From contig BCKH01000005.1 in NCBI GenBank assembly GCA_001600555.1, forward strand, positions 1,612,001 through 1,676,000: 64,000 nt of DNA. Direction: 5' to 3'. Position numbers and translations under genes: made by a program. Positions 1 to 12,483 of this stretch are shown piece by piece. Every line of letters begins with the position of its first letter. The stretch's first letter is position 1. The notes beneath the pieces were generated by a model. It saw nothing but the letters and a program-made list of their open reading frames with translations. It was not told the DNA's origin and searched no databases. Source of the DNA: Albophoma yamanashiensis. Its lineage: Eukaryota > Ascomycota > Sordariomycetes > Hypocreales > Ophiocordycipitaceae.

Positions 1-1508
1 TCTTACGGCCGAATCACCCGACACTGTACTACGTAGGCTTGTACGAGTAGCACAGTGCACTTAGGAATTCCTCAAATTCCAAAGGTGGACGTGCCGAAAA
101 GTGTGGGGCGCGAGTGTCTGAGCGGTCTGGGGTAAAGTGGCTCCATTGCTCCCGTCGGAAGCGACGTGGCGGAAAATAGCCGACGCGAGAGTCCTTGCCC
201 TCTTGTTATCCCCGCAATTGGAACATAATAGGTCCAAGCTCGAAACAGTGTGCCGCCGATGCACCCCTTGACCAGTGTGCCCCTCCCGCCGGTCCTGCGG
301 CTGGCGTCTGGTGGATTCGCTATCCCAACAGGTCCCGATTACATGACATGCATTGCTGACGTCCGGGTCACCGAGCTTGACGACCAGACATCAATGAGCC
401 GTACGCGTTATCCAAGCTCCCCTTAAATGCGTAAGTTTATACAGGTGAAGCTCGAGAAGGTATCGAGGCGGGCGACCAGTATTCGTGCTGTCTATGTAGG
501 ATGGTTACAAGGTCATCGTCCTCCAGGGGTACGATCTTAGTCTCGCTAGCTAATATCTAGACGACATTCTACTTAACAATCCACGGCGCCCTTCTACCGT
601 GCTCCTCCGATGGCAATTTCGTCAAGCTATCCCGTGAATATATGAGTGGGGGCGGGGAACTATACGTTGGAGCATAACTTCCCACCCGGCTCTGACGTCC
701 TGGCGGATATAGAGGACCCCATAGCAGCCTAGCGAATGGAGAGTGAGCTATTTAGTCGGTTCGCACGGTATATGGAAATACTGCCGCCGGGCGCGGACGA
801 TAATGCCGAGGACTGGAGAGGGCGCAAGGGACGATGTGGAGGAGGACCTGGACGACAATGTCTCGGGAAAGGGCAAGGGGTCTCATGACCGAAACCAGCT
901 GTATGCTGCAGTGCCCAATCGCCCTCGGTGTCTGTGGTTGGCACGATACACCGGTCGGCTCCCTGTGTTTGTTGCATGCATTAAGGGCAGAAATTTCAGC
1001 TCACAAGTCTAGGGGCATATTCGGGACACGTACGTCAGGATATATTGAGACCATGTAAATATCAAACATATGGCGTATGTCCGCCCTGAGTAGGACACCG
1101 CTCTGAACCGAGTTAATCGCCCCTCCTCGCGACGGCATTAGAGTCTCTAGTTGGACACCAGCTTTCAAAATTCTCGATGGCATAGTATGGCATACTATGT
1201 CAACCTCCGGCATTGAACATCACCAGACACAGGCTCTAGTGCTACTAACAACGAATTCTACGACCAATTTGCCCTTCTTGCGGGATCTGCGGCTAGCGTG
1301 GATACTTGTAGGGTCGCTACTCTCACCGCTATCACTTCTTGCCGAATCCCCGGTCGTACAATTTAACAGGCTCAGTTAATTAGACATTGACAATATATTC
1401 CTCGCAAGACGGCAATTTTCCAAAATATGATAGTAAGAGGGCTATTTTCTCGTCAAAGATTCCTAATTAATGTGCTGAGTCGAGCGTACGTCGTATGGGA
1501 TTCGCATT
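1..1508. other. intergenic, no gene recognised
   Basis: Open frames here are short (under 90 codons), overlap on both strands and show no recognisable motif or splice structure. The stretch lies beyond the 3' end of the PKS gene and may separate it from further cluster genes outside the window. One copy of the 10-mer TACTACGTAG lies at 27-36. Confidence 0.5.
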
Positions 1509-4500
1509 CTAGCGCCATGCGGCGATAAAACGGAACTGCTGCGATTCGCGCGATCCGTCGTCAGTCCAGTCGACATTGCGAAAGCCTGAATCCAGTAATA
1601 TCCCTCTCCATTCGAGTTCGTCTACCAAGACATATTTTCTACCATCATCGAAGCGCCACCAACCGTCCAGCAAACCGAAGACGCAGTCCAACCAGCCTAG
1701 AGGACGTGTTAGTTCCAGCAGGCACAGCATGCCACCGTCTCTGCGAAGTAGCTTTGACAAATTAGCACATGATATTCGTAGATCATTTGTTGCGTGTATG
1801 CAATTTGCGGAGATTATGAGATCGTATGATTGGGACATGTCGGCAGACGGCGATTTCTCGATGTCAAGAACTGCGAATTCCATAGTCGATTCTATCAACT
1901 GCTTCCCATATCGTGCGTCGAACTTTCTCTTGGCACCGGAAACAAGGGCCACCGAAACATCGGTGAACGTGTAAGTGAACTCAACGTTAAATGCTAAGAG
2001 CTGCGCCATGGCAAGTCTAGTGGTCGCACCAGTGCCCGCCCCGATCTCGAGAACTCGAAGCCGTTCACCGCCAGTTTGGCTTTCAAGACGTGATAAAATC
2101 CGATGAAGAAACTCGCCGAGCATCCCGTTTCCCGTTGCAAACATTGGAGAGTTGACGTAGACATCCTCAAGTAGGTTTCTGGAGTCGTCGTCTTTGAAGA
2201 GCAGCTGCAAGGGATCTACATGGCCAGAAAAGCAGTCTGCCAGGCGAGACCCGGTAATGTTGAGTAGCTTATGTTCAGGTCGGTAAGTTGGATACTCTGT
2301 CAAGATTTCTTGGTACAGTTCTGCCGCGGATCTGAGTGGAGGAAGCTGTCTGCTTGACCGTCGAGGGAGGGCGTGATCATCTGGGATAGATATTATACCA
2401 GCTTCTTCAAGAATCTTTTGAAGCCGAGACACAATCGTCTGATATTTCGACCCTTGGCAAATAGGAGTGAGCAGGTCTCCCTCTCCCATACTTCTCAGAT
2501 CACACCCCAACGTGCTCAAGGCCTCTAAAATGTAGGCCAGCACTAGCGCCATCTGCTTCTCATAAACTTCCGAATAAAAGCCGTCGAATCCGGCTTTACG
2601 GACAAATGAGCTGGTTTCGTGCTTGATATGCCTGAACTCTGTAGCGGAGTGCGTGGTGAAATTCGAAGACCCATGACTAGAATCGTTTCTGGCGCAGTGG
2701 AGGGCGCTTGTTTGTCCCTGCTCTAGTTCATCGAACCCGTTCAAGACCTGCCCGTTCTTGCTCGTATTTACTACGGCTGGTTGTGACTGAAGCTTATTTC
2801 CCACGTCTTGGTGAAAAATCATGCTGCAAAGGCCCGAAAATGTTGACTTCTCATCAATCGTCATCGAGCTTGGTAACTTTCCGAAAACCTTCTCCATATC
2901 CGATTGCAGTTGAATCGCAACCAAAGAATCCAGTCCTAACGCGCCCAGGGGCTCATCTGGGGCTATTTCTTGAGAAAAGTTTAAATGATCTGCTAGCAGA
3001 TTCAGCAGAACATTGCTGTGCTGCTCCTGAGCGGGGGTCTTGACGCCTTCCGAAGATACAGACCCCCCAGAAGATTGAGTAGAAGAGAATTTGCATTCTG
3101 TCTCAGGAGACTGCAAAAACCCTGGAACCGACATGCTTTGGGCACCGGGTACCGTATATGTTTCCCGACGCACGTGATCATTGCGCAGCCTGATGTGCGC
3201 GTCGTCTGTTATCACCGGAGACGTCGTGTCAAGAGCTTCATCAGTAAATTCTCTCTGGCCGGCAGGCTTTTCGCTGTTCAATACGCCATGTCTTGTTGAA
3301 TCACTGAATGGTTTCAATCCGTTCACTGTCTGCAAGGCTTGTTGCAAAGAACTCGTATGAACCTTCGTGAGCCTAGCACCCAGTATGGAGAGGAACAGCG
3401 TCTTATCGTGTGTATTAAACACAAAAAGGTCGCATAAAATTGACTTATCGTTTTCTCGATCCAAGCTCGATAACACTGTCCAAGGGCCTTCGGCTTGCAA
3501 TTCTGAGCCGTCTGGATAAATCTGCGGAACAATTGACTCAAAGCCGTTGCAAATGTAAATTTGATCGTCAGAGAGGCCACCCAGGGTGCTGGCATGTATT
3601 TCTGCTGTAAGCAAGACGTTGTCGAAAACTGGAGGACTGAAGGATGTTCCGTGGCAAAGATGGGAGCCAATGGCAGGCATAGTAATGTCGCTCACAGCCT
3701 CGAGCCCCTTTGATGCGATGGAAAGTATTCCAAGATAGCTATCTTGATAGATGGCCAAGCGATCCAAGGCCTTTTTCACGAAGGAACCCTGAATACGAGA
3801 GACATTGTGATCCTCACGCATGGCCTCACATTGAGCGTAAAGGCTCCGAAGCAGGGGTCGCCGAAACCCAAGATAGGAGCCGTCCCGGCGCTGCCACCAG
3901 ATAGTTCCCGACGCCAATAGCTTGCAAGTTTCGCATTTCATGTTCGAAGTCTGGCTTTGAACCGTAAAATTCCAACTTGATCCTGACTGCTTCGAAAATC
4001 GCAAGCGAAGCTGTTTTGAGAAATCTCGACCAAAGGGCGCGTGGAGCTTCACCTTCCCCACCTCTAGAGACGTAGGGGAGGAACGGGCAGATGAGGCATG
4101 TCCTGGAAGAAGCCTGAAGGCGCGAGCAGCTGATTCAATGTAAACTGAGGATGGTGTTAGAATTTGCCCGAAAACCGTCCTCCCGCCTGCGTATCTGGAG
4201 TATTCGTCGCTTCGCTGGTTGATTGTGAACTCGACGGCTTCCGCATCAATATCTTTAGGTCCAACTAGGGAGACTAGCGCTGTTTGTTCTGGTGACTTCT
4301 GATCTTGACTTGAAAGTTCCGACTCCTTCTGCGTGGGAACAGCTGAGAGCCAGTGTTGGGACTTTTCGAATTGGTACGTAGGCACTTCCAATGGTCTAAA
4401 ATAAAGTCTCTGGGAAGGGTGATACATCCAAAACTGAACTGCCACGCCCCCGCTCCAAAGGCTTATTGTCGTATCAGCAAGAGAAGTCATGGCGTCCTGA

Positions 4501-7500
4501 TCATGCAGTCGAAATGAATAGAAGTCGTCGCGTGCGTAGCTATGAGTAGTTTTTGAGTCTCTCATAAGCGCACGGCGGGCCATGGTGACCCCGGTCGACC
4601 CTGTCCCGGCCTCAAGCCAAACACATGAGCCCAATCGTTTCTTGACTCTATAAATTGCGTCTGAAAAATACACCGGCTCACGAGACTGCTGTGCGATCAA
4701 CTCCGGGGTGATATGGTCCCAGTCGTTACTGGAAGGAGAGCAGGGCTCAATGGGAATAGTGGGAGGGCGCAAGGTTAACTGCTGGATAAGCTTCTGGTAG
4801 TCAGGTATGATGCAATCAATAAGTTTCGAGTGGAATCCATGCGTGACGAGGAGCCGCTTGATGGAAACTTCGCGAGAGCAAGCGACTGCCTCGAACGCGG
4901 CAATACTTGCTTCCGTTCCCACCACCACATGGTGAGAAGAAGCATTTCGGCACGCAACTTCGACGCCGTCTTGCCCCGATGAGCGTGCGATGTTTCGCAG
5001 TGTGTCTATAGTCTCAGCATCCGCATCTACGCTGAGCATACAGCCTCTTTCATGGCCCCACATCCTCTGGATGAGCAATGCCCGACCGGAGACCATCTTC
5101 AAGGCGTCCGACAAGCTAAGAACGCCGCTGACACAGAGTGCTGTAAGCTGGCCGAGGCTATGGCCTACTACAGCTTTTACCTCCAAGCCGGCACTGATCC
5201 AGCATGCGGCAACTGAGTATTGCAGCGCAAAATGCATGCAGTGAAGTTCAACCAGATCCTCTATGGGGTCCACGTCGAATATGCGAGGGAAGAGGCCGCA
5301 GAAACCCAGAGCCTTAAGCCTGTAATCGCATTGATTCAAATGACTCTGTAACAAGGTGGAGCCAAGGTACGCTTCCTCATTGAGTCGAACACGGCGCCCC
5401 GTCTGGCCCGCAAAGACAAGGACCACAGGCTTTGAGCCTGACGGCTGCTTAGGTGTCCGAAAGTCGTAATCTTGCACTGCTGAGAGGAGATGTGATCTGA
5501 GTTCTTTAATAGAGCTTGCCAAAAAGGATAGGCGGTGTCCAAAGGAGTGGTTTTGGCGTTGAGCGAGATAAAATGCAACACTAGGAAGAAAATCTTCCTT
5601 AAGATCACCATGCTGACCATCGAGGAATTGTAAAATAGCTCCACAGTACCGACGCAATGCGGCAGGAGAGTGAGCGGTAATCAAGATGGGGTAGTGAGGA
5701 GGCCTTTTGAGCATCGTGGTTTGTTGAACCCATTCCGGTTGTGCTGGCGGGGCCTGACAAACAATCATGGCAACGTTGGTCCCTGATGCGCCGTAGTTGT
5801 TCACCAACGCTGCGCGAAATGGTCCATTCCAAGGCTTTGAGTGTAGAAGAATTTCCATGTTTGCCTCTTCCAACGAGGATATGGCAGGGTTCAACTCCGA
5901 GAAATTCGCCTGGGGCGGCAAGAGGCGATGCTGCAACATGAGTAGCACCTTGACGAGTGAAGCTAAACCTGACGCTGCCTCACTATGGCCCACATTCCCT
6001 TTTACAGACCCAAGGCGCAAAGGTGGAATTTCTGATTGAACTGGACCTCCGAAGACTTGTCGGATGCTTTGGCACTCGACTGGATCGCCTTTCTGAGTGC
6101 CAGTGCCGTGAGCCTCGACGTACGACACTTGGTGAGGGTTCATGCCTGCCATTTGCAGCACACGTCTGTACAGTTGGCACTGTGACTCAGAGGATGGCAT
6201 TGTGATAGAACGATTCCCCTTGCTGCTGTTGACAGCTGATGCGGCTATCACGCACAGGATGCGGTCGTTATCAGCCACTGCCGTCGAAAGATTTTTCAAT
6301 AGAACAAAGCCACCGCCTTCGCTGCGCCGATAGCCATCTGCACTGGCGTCAAAGGGCCTACATTGACCCGTTGGGCTCAGGAAAGAGGCAGCCCCCAAGT
6401 TTTCATGCGACCTGGCCTCCGGTGTTATCAGGTTGAGCCCTCCGGCCAAAGCCATGGAGCATTCTCCCGTCTGGATGGCCTTGCACGCCATGTGTATGGC
6501 CACTGCAGATGATGAACAGGCTGTGTCGACTACCATTGAGGGTCCGGTCAGACCAAAAAAATGGCTAATACGACCGCTTGCGAAAGCCCGTGCGGTGCCC
6601 GTGAATGAGAACGCAGTTGGAGGGTTGTTGTTAACATTTTCGTCATAGTCACAGGATGACATGCCAATGTAACAACCTATATCATTTGTTGCAGAAGGAG
6701 AGGAGGGATTGAAATGTCCACCTGACTCCAGGGCTTCGTAAGCAAGATGGAGACCAACTCGGTGTTGCGGATCCATGTGTTCAGCTTCGCGGTGGGATTT
6801 GCGGAAGAATGAACTGTCGAAGAAGCCTGAATCTTTAATGGAACCTTCTGTCCTCTTGTCGCGGATCGTATCCCAAAACTGCTGAGGGTTTTCAGAACCG
6901 GGAAATCGACATGATGCTCCAATGATCGCAATAGATCCGTCGGGATAGCAAAATGGTAAAACGCCAGAAATCACAGGACGAATCGTCTCGAAAGGTGAGC
7001 TTGCTGAGATAGATCGCGGAATGCAGTCTACCGGCCCCAGGACTATGACTCGTGTCCTATCCCTAGCACAAGTAGATGTGGCTCCCCGGGCTATGGCGGC
7101 CATTGACTTCGCCATGGTGGCATACCAGTCTGCCTTTTCGACCAGGATGCACCGCACAGCTATTTCGTGCAGAGCCAATTCCGCGCCACTGGTAAAAACT
7201 TCTCCGTCATCATTTCGCCTCAATGGTACAAGTGGACGGTTGCTTTCGGGAAACTGTAGCATGGGAACAGATGCGCAGAGATCCACCAGCCTTTGAAACA
7301 ATGCATAATGGCCAGGATTGTGGAAGCGTCCTTGTAGGTCTATTTGCTTAGACACGGTCCCATTCTCTTCAAGATGGCGCGATAAAGAGGTGGCGCTTCC
7401 TTTGGGCACTGTGATTGTCGCACTGCAGAAGTCCATTCGAACGCCAATATAAGCCTTGATACGAGTTAGCCATGGTTGCCAAACATAATGCCCCTTTAAC

Positions 7501-8166
7501 ACAAAATAATGGAATAACGCTCACTTCAGGATATGTTTCTATGAGAGTATTTAGTCTCTCTTCGTTTCCATCTTCACGGCCCTGCGTACGGCGCGCACTT
7601 ATGCAGACGGTTTGTTCTGGTTGCTCCATCTCATCAAGGTCCACAAACGCCCCAATACATAAGGCGAGCCTGAGGGCAGTTGAGGCATTCTTAGCCACCT
7701 CTGGCCTGCTCTGCGAACAGGCAAGAGCAATTGCTGAGAGGAAGCCGATGCATAGTCCTTGTATCCCGCCATCACGGAGAGTGCCGAGGTTCCTGGAGTG
7801 CACATCCTCGTCTTCGGCATCTTGACCGTTTAAATATGCCGAGTATTCTGTAATGTGAGAAAGAACTGTCAACAATGCTAATCTTGTGTTCTTCGCAGTT
7901 CTCTCGGCAGTTGGCAATGTAGAGGAGTAGGCGTCAGTGATCCACTCAGCCAATCCTCGAAGGAACGGTGTTGCACCGATACATCCGAGCCTGGGCTCTT
8001 CCTCAAGGAGAATATTCCAGAGTTCAGGAAGGTTTGTGACTGCGTGCTTCAGGTCGGCTAGGTGTGGATCATAGATAAGGTGGGAACGGAGATGATACAA
8101 ATGCGCATTTTCTGGGCTGGGTATGACCGAGCCACAGACCAGCAATGAAGGTAATGTTGTAGGCAT
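1509..8166 (-). CDS. non-reducing polyketide synthase (SAT-KS-AT-PT-ACP-CMeT), diterpenoid-pyrone type
   Basis: Predicted 2195-aa iterative PKS that would build the methylated alpha-pyrone of a diterpenoid pyrone. Two exons: 7525-8166 and 1509-7454. The intron 7455-7524 has donor GTGAGC, branch GCTAAC and acceptor AAG, and joins the SAT halves in phase. The ATG at 8166 is chosen because MPTTLPSLL matches typical SAT starts; the upstream in-frame codon is GTG. Domains: SAT with GLCIG (Cys139); KS with Cys527 in DTACSSS, His663 in EAHGTGT and His704; AT with GHSLGQ (Ser about 980); PT about 1285-1580; one ACP with GLDSL (Ser1724); C-methyltransferase with LEIGAGTG at about 2016-2023. There is no thioesterase or reductase after the CMeT. 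The PT keeps Asp1492 but has Arg1306 where the catalytic His is expected. By gene context it resembles the SubA/DpfgA class. Domain calls are firm; the product is inferred. Confidence 0.93.
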
Positions 8167-8269
8167 TATCTCAACCGGCACTGAAAAGGAGGAGTTGAAA
8201 GCTATGCTGTTGACTCGGTTGCCCAGGTTTACCCGGGCGGAACAGGAGATTACTACCGACTGTTGCTAT

Positions 8270-8278
8270 CTATATATT
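8270..8278 (-). promoter_or_regulatory. probable TATA box of the PKS gene
   Basis: ATATATAG on the minus strand, about 105 nt upstream of the PKS ATG. This is a usual distance for a fungal core promoter plus a short leader. It is positional inference only. Confidence 0.4.
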
Positions 8279-9355
8279 CGATTTTCGTGGAATGCCGAGG
8301 GTCTGTCCTCACGTGGAGTTTGCATTACATCCAGAAGGGCTGAATTGTAGCTTCGATGTTGCTACAATCAGCTGCATCGTAATCCTACTCCGTACGAGCA
8401 CACGTAGACAGGGAGCTGAGAACCTGGCCCCTGTCAGTTCGGGCCGGGCTGACCTGAGACAAAAGCCAAGCTACAACCGTATTATGCTCATGCCATTTGC
8501 GAGTCATGCCAAGCAGCCTTAGAGTACATACAGGGGCCAATAGTTGGGTCAACGTATTGCTCGAGATGGGGTCTTTTCGCCTGGTTTCCTCTCCGTCGGA
8601 TACGTGAGAGAAATGGGCCGACAATTGGATCTCTCTTTCACAGGAAACCTTTCGGTGGGGAGGTGGATAACGTTGCATTGCGCAACGTCATATGAACAAA
8701 GTAGATAGCAGGCGGTGGTCTCGACCACTGATCCTTTGAATACTAGCTGTTGAAGTACATGTACATTTGGGCCTTGTACTCGTATTAGAGGCTGTGGAGT
8801 ACTAGCTCCACGTTTGCTGCAAATCTATGGATCCTTTGTGTCAAGTACTCACTGAATCTTTGTCTGGTGTGTAAAAGTACACAGCAATGCCTGAGCCTAC
8901 GATGACATAGCTGGATGAGATAGCTACATAATGTCGCAAGTAGATGTTCAAAGCGATTTCTATTCCAAGCGGTCCTCAGTCCTCCATCAACTTTCTCGGC
9001 CCTTACGCTATTGTTGAGTACCTGTTCGTAGAATCATACCCCTGATGCCGATAGGTAGGAAGGTTCGTGTTTGACTGGCAAGATCATTGGATTCGACTTA
9101 GGAGGTAACTGAAAATATGGAAACTATCTTACAAGGAACATTTCAGTTGTTTTGTTTAATAAAGGAGTTCAATGCTGGTAGATTGATGCTGAATAGACCA
9201 AACGAAATGCGACTTCAAGTATTACCCTGAAGAACTTTATCCATTGTTGAAAAAAAAAAACAAGATGTTCTTAATCAAATAGAAACACAAATACCACGTA
9301 ATTGATTCGAATATCCCGTTTGTACACGATCCACATTGTCGTATACTCCACTGGA
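8279..9355. other. intergenic, PKS upstream region
   Basis: No protein-coding signal is seen. It holds the PKS 5' flank, including CTACTCCGTA at 8385-8394, palindromic GTACATGTAC-type words near 8757-8767, and an A-rich run near 9250-9260. It ends at the 3' end of the GGPP synthase gene. Confidence 0.5.
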
Positions 9356-10758
9356 TCAAGAGTCGGGAGACGTCGATTGTAACACGCCACAGACCTCTAG
9401 TCCAAGCATGCTCAAGATGGAATCAAGGACCTGAAGATTCTCAATTGTATTTTCACCCATGCTTTCCATCACTGCTCTCGCCTCAGAAGTCAGCTCTGCG
9501 AGTTTTCGTCGGCAGTGATCAAACGAGCCCGTGGATTCAATGTAGCCGACTGCGAAATACTTCACGTCGACGTCCGTCGTTCGTTGTTTCAGGATGCTGG
9601 ATAGCTGAATGTTTGCCGGATTTGAGCGGATGCAATGGATTATTGGGAATGAAAATTTTCCTTCTGTGAGGTCCTCAGCAAATCCTTTGTTTTTTGTGTA
9701 CGCATCACTCTGCAGATTGAGATAATCATCCCGAATCTGGAAAATGACACCCAAAACGTTGACTAGGGGAACGTAATCTCTGATGAAAACGTTTCGGAGT
9801 CAGCTTTAGATTTCTTGTTCTTCTTGTCATTGCGGTCTCTTACCGGCTCGTGGTGCTTGCCAATTGCATTAGCTTCACTGCCAATCTGAACAGACCCCCA
9901 GTCTTATTGGAGACCATGGCAAAATATTCATCTTCGGTCGGACAAATGGACGCATCTCTCCAGTAAATGTCCATACCCTGTCCGCGATGAAGTCTTAACA
10001 ATTCTTCCGTAAAAATCTCAAACGCGAGCGGATCACCAAGTTTGGGAAGCTCTTGCTGAGCCAAAAAGAATGCATAATTAGCCGCGTTAATCGTCTGCGC
10101 GATTCCGAAGATGCTATGTGACACGGGCAATCCACGGCGCAATTGCGAGGAATCTTGGATATCGTCAAGCCTACGATTAATAATTAGTGATCGTACCGTT
10201 ATGCTTCTCGACTCTCACACACAAGAGAGATGCATTGTGTAAGAGCATGATGATTCGCTTGATGACCTCTAGGTTTTCTTCGGGAATCTTGAGCCATTGG
10301 TTGAAAGCGGACATCATCTTGCCCCTCACATCTTTGCCTGGGAGATCGAGAAGGTAGTTGAGCGGCGCGCAAAGTATCTGTAGTGCCACCGAGTTGTTAG
10401 AACATTTATTCTCCAACATACTTCAGAACATCTTTGGATCAAGGAAAGCTTGCTTCTTCTTGCTGGGAATATGGCATTTTGTCCGTCACTGCTGTTGTCT
10501 CTGTGGTTGGCAGGAAAGAAGAGAAAGCGGTAGAGCGTGGTGGCTGCATCGCATGAGAACTACGAGTGGTAGTGGAAAGTAGTATGTGAAAATGACACCA
10601 TTCGTCCTCAAGGAAATTTGAAGGGATGATAGCGTATTCTTGCAGCGGAGGACCTTACTTGATACTCTCAGTCTTGGTACAAGAACGCCACGTTGCTTGA
10701 GATAGGAAGCAGGGCATCCAAATTGGAGAACCAAGACATTCTGGGCCCTTGGTCCCAT
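9356..10758 (-). CDS. geranylgeranyl pyrophosphate synthase (cluster copy), 5' exon uncertain
   Basis: Trans-prenyltransferase expected to make GGPP for the meroterpenoid. Secure exons are 10223-10377, 9844-10170 and 9356-9779 (301 codons), with introns 10171-10222 and 9780-9843, both with fitting splice phases. Visible motifs: LLDLPGKDVRGK, first Asp-rich motif DDIQDSS followed by LRRG, GQGMDIYW, KTGGLFRLA, and second Asp-rich motif in FQIRDDYLNLQ followed by EDLTEGKFSFP. These match PaxG-type synthases closely. The start is unresolved. A strong donor GTATGT (intron 10378-10421, branch CTAAC) requires an upstream frame without ATG and thus another exon. A start near 10742 (MSWFSNLDALL), spliced into that frame, is one option. 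A start near 10554 (MQPPRSTAF), using a weaker GTGACG donor, is another. The outer limit given here is approximate. Confidence 0.85.
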
Positions 10759-11402
10759 TGCTGATGAGGATCCTAGCCTGCAGGGATCGTGCAGATGTAT
10801 TGGTACAAGCGGTCTGAATACCTTGTACCTGTACGAAGTACCACCAGGTTTCGTGTCATGAACGATGAGGCCCTGGTTGGCTGAAGCTGATATTATTCGG
10901 CTGTGCGGGAAGTCCCATGAGCTAGGCTACTCGATCTCTCGTCGACGGATTATTTATGACTCATAACCCTCCCGTCTGCAGGGAGTTGGAACGAAAGAGG
11001 AAACAAGGTGCGAGGGAGCTCCACCTTCCTATGCATCTGCATAGCCGGACACCGATGAGCAATGGGGGCTGGGGGGGGAGCGATACGTCCATAGGTTGCT
11101 CTTCCCATGTATAATCTTCTCGAGCACATGATAGTCCATTAGGACCTTAAGAAGTCAGCTAAATCAATCACACCATCAAGCACCCTAGCGCAGCATAGAT
11201 GCGAAACGCTATTGGTGGTTGAGGATATCCCGACTGGTCTTCAGTTCCAAATTCACATTCGGTCGTTTCATGGCGTAATTGCATTGCGTCAGGATATCCT
11301 TGACGGGTTGGAATGCTGGTCACTCTTCGGCTGTGACTCTTAACGGATGACTATTTGAAAAATAGATTGTAGAAAAATGAAAATATCCCATATCGAAACG
11401 AA
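10759..11402. other. intergenic between GGPPS and prenyltransferase
   Basis: No coding signal is seen. It contains the GGPPS upstream flank and a G-rich run near 11068-11080. Confidence 0.45.
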
Positions 11403-12483
11403 TTACATATTGGCGCTGCGGAAAGCCTCGATTGCGCATGCAACAATAGTCCAAACACCTAGGACGAAGTTGCTCTTGTGCAAAGATCCACCGCTTGCAG
11501 GTTGCCTGGGATCAAATTGAAACAGTTGCACCACCAACGACACTGTCCAAACTCCCATCCAACTTATCCAAAGCCACAATGAGTGAAAGCCAACGAGATA
11601 TAAAGGCAGGCAGGCTAGAATAGGGCTGACTAACACCACGAGCAACAAGTGAATGCGACTCCCGGCGATGTTGTAGAAGGAATTGACCTTCAACTTCCGA
11701 TCGTCAACCACATCCTGATAGCTATACGCCGTGTTCAAGTAGATAGTCCAGAAGAAAACCATGGTGCAGAGAGGGACACATAGGCGTGTTGTCTCAATGA
11801 AGGATTCATGCTGGCAAAAAATAGCAGCCCGTCCCGGAATGGCGGGCCAGGCAATCGTGAAAGCCAGTATGTACTGCGGGTATATATAGAACCTTTGAGC
11901 CAAGGGCCGTTTTCCAAAAGGGTAAAGGATGGATGCAAGCATCACTGGTGTCAAATGTTTCCACCTGTTCGCGATGAAGTTAGACCTGCGTAGGTCTTCG
12001 GAATCGCAAAAGCAGCGAAAGATATGAGGAAATTACTTACACATCCTTTGCATCAAGCATGACGTGAAGCACAGCCCAGGACAGGACTACCTGAAATATC
12101 ATCCATACCATGGCCTCTGTGGTCGTAACTTTGCCGGCAGCCAAGGGGCGATTCTTGGTTCGAGCAACGTTGGCATCGATGTCGCGATCAATCCAGTCAT
12201 TCCAAACCATGCCCGCGCCGCAAAATAAGTAAGCCGCAAGCATACATAATGCTGTTTGGCCAAAAACAAAGTCGAGAGACGTAGTTGATCGTTCATCAGC
12301 CAGTGCCGTGGCTCCCGCTAGCAACGCAGACCATGCTGTAGTGGACCTCATCAGCCCAACTCATCTCAGAACAGCGGCGGAATACTTACCTCCTGCAAAG
12401 GTGGTGAATAGAGGATTGTATTTGTTAAATCGGGATAAACTGAAAAGGTGACAAATGAGTTGCCTGCTGCTCTTATCCGCCAT
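11403..12483 (-). CDS. UbiA-family membrane prenyltransferase (geranylgeranyl transfer to pyrone)
   Basis: Predicted 316-aa multi-span membrane enzyme that would attach GGPP to the pyrone. Three exons: 12390-12483, 12041-12335 and 11403-11964. Introns are 12336-12389 (donor GTAAGT, acceptor CAG) and 11965-12040 (donor GTAAGT, acceptor CAG), both with matching phases. The first Mg-diphosphate motif NDWIDRDID lies at residues 77-85, followed by RTKNRPLAAG. The second, YSYQDVVDDRKLKVNS, lies at about 210-225. Alternating hydrophobic stretches run through the protein, and ILYPFGKRP is typical of fungal meroterpenoid UbiA enzymes. The length is normal for the family. It sits between GGPPS (same strand) and the terpene cyclase, as expected for a SubC/PaxC-type gene. 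The acceptor is inferred from the cluster. Confidence 0.93.
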
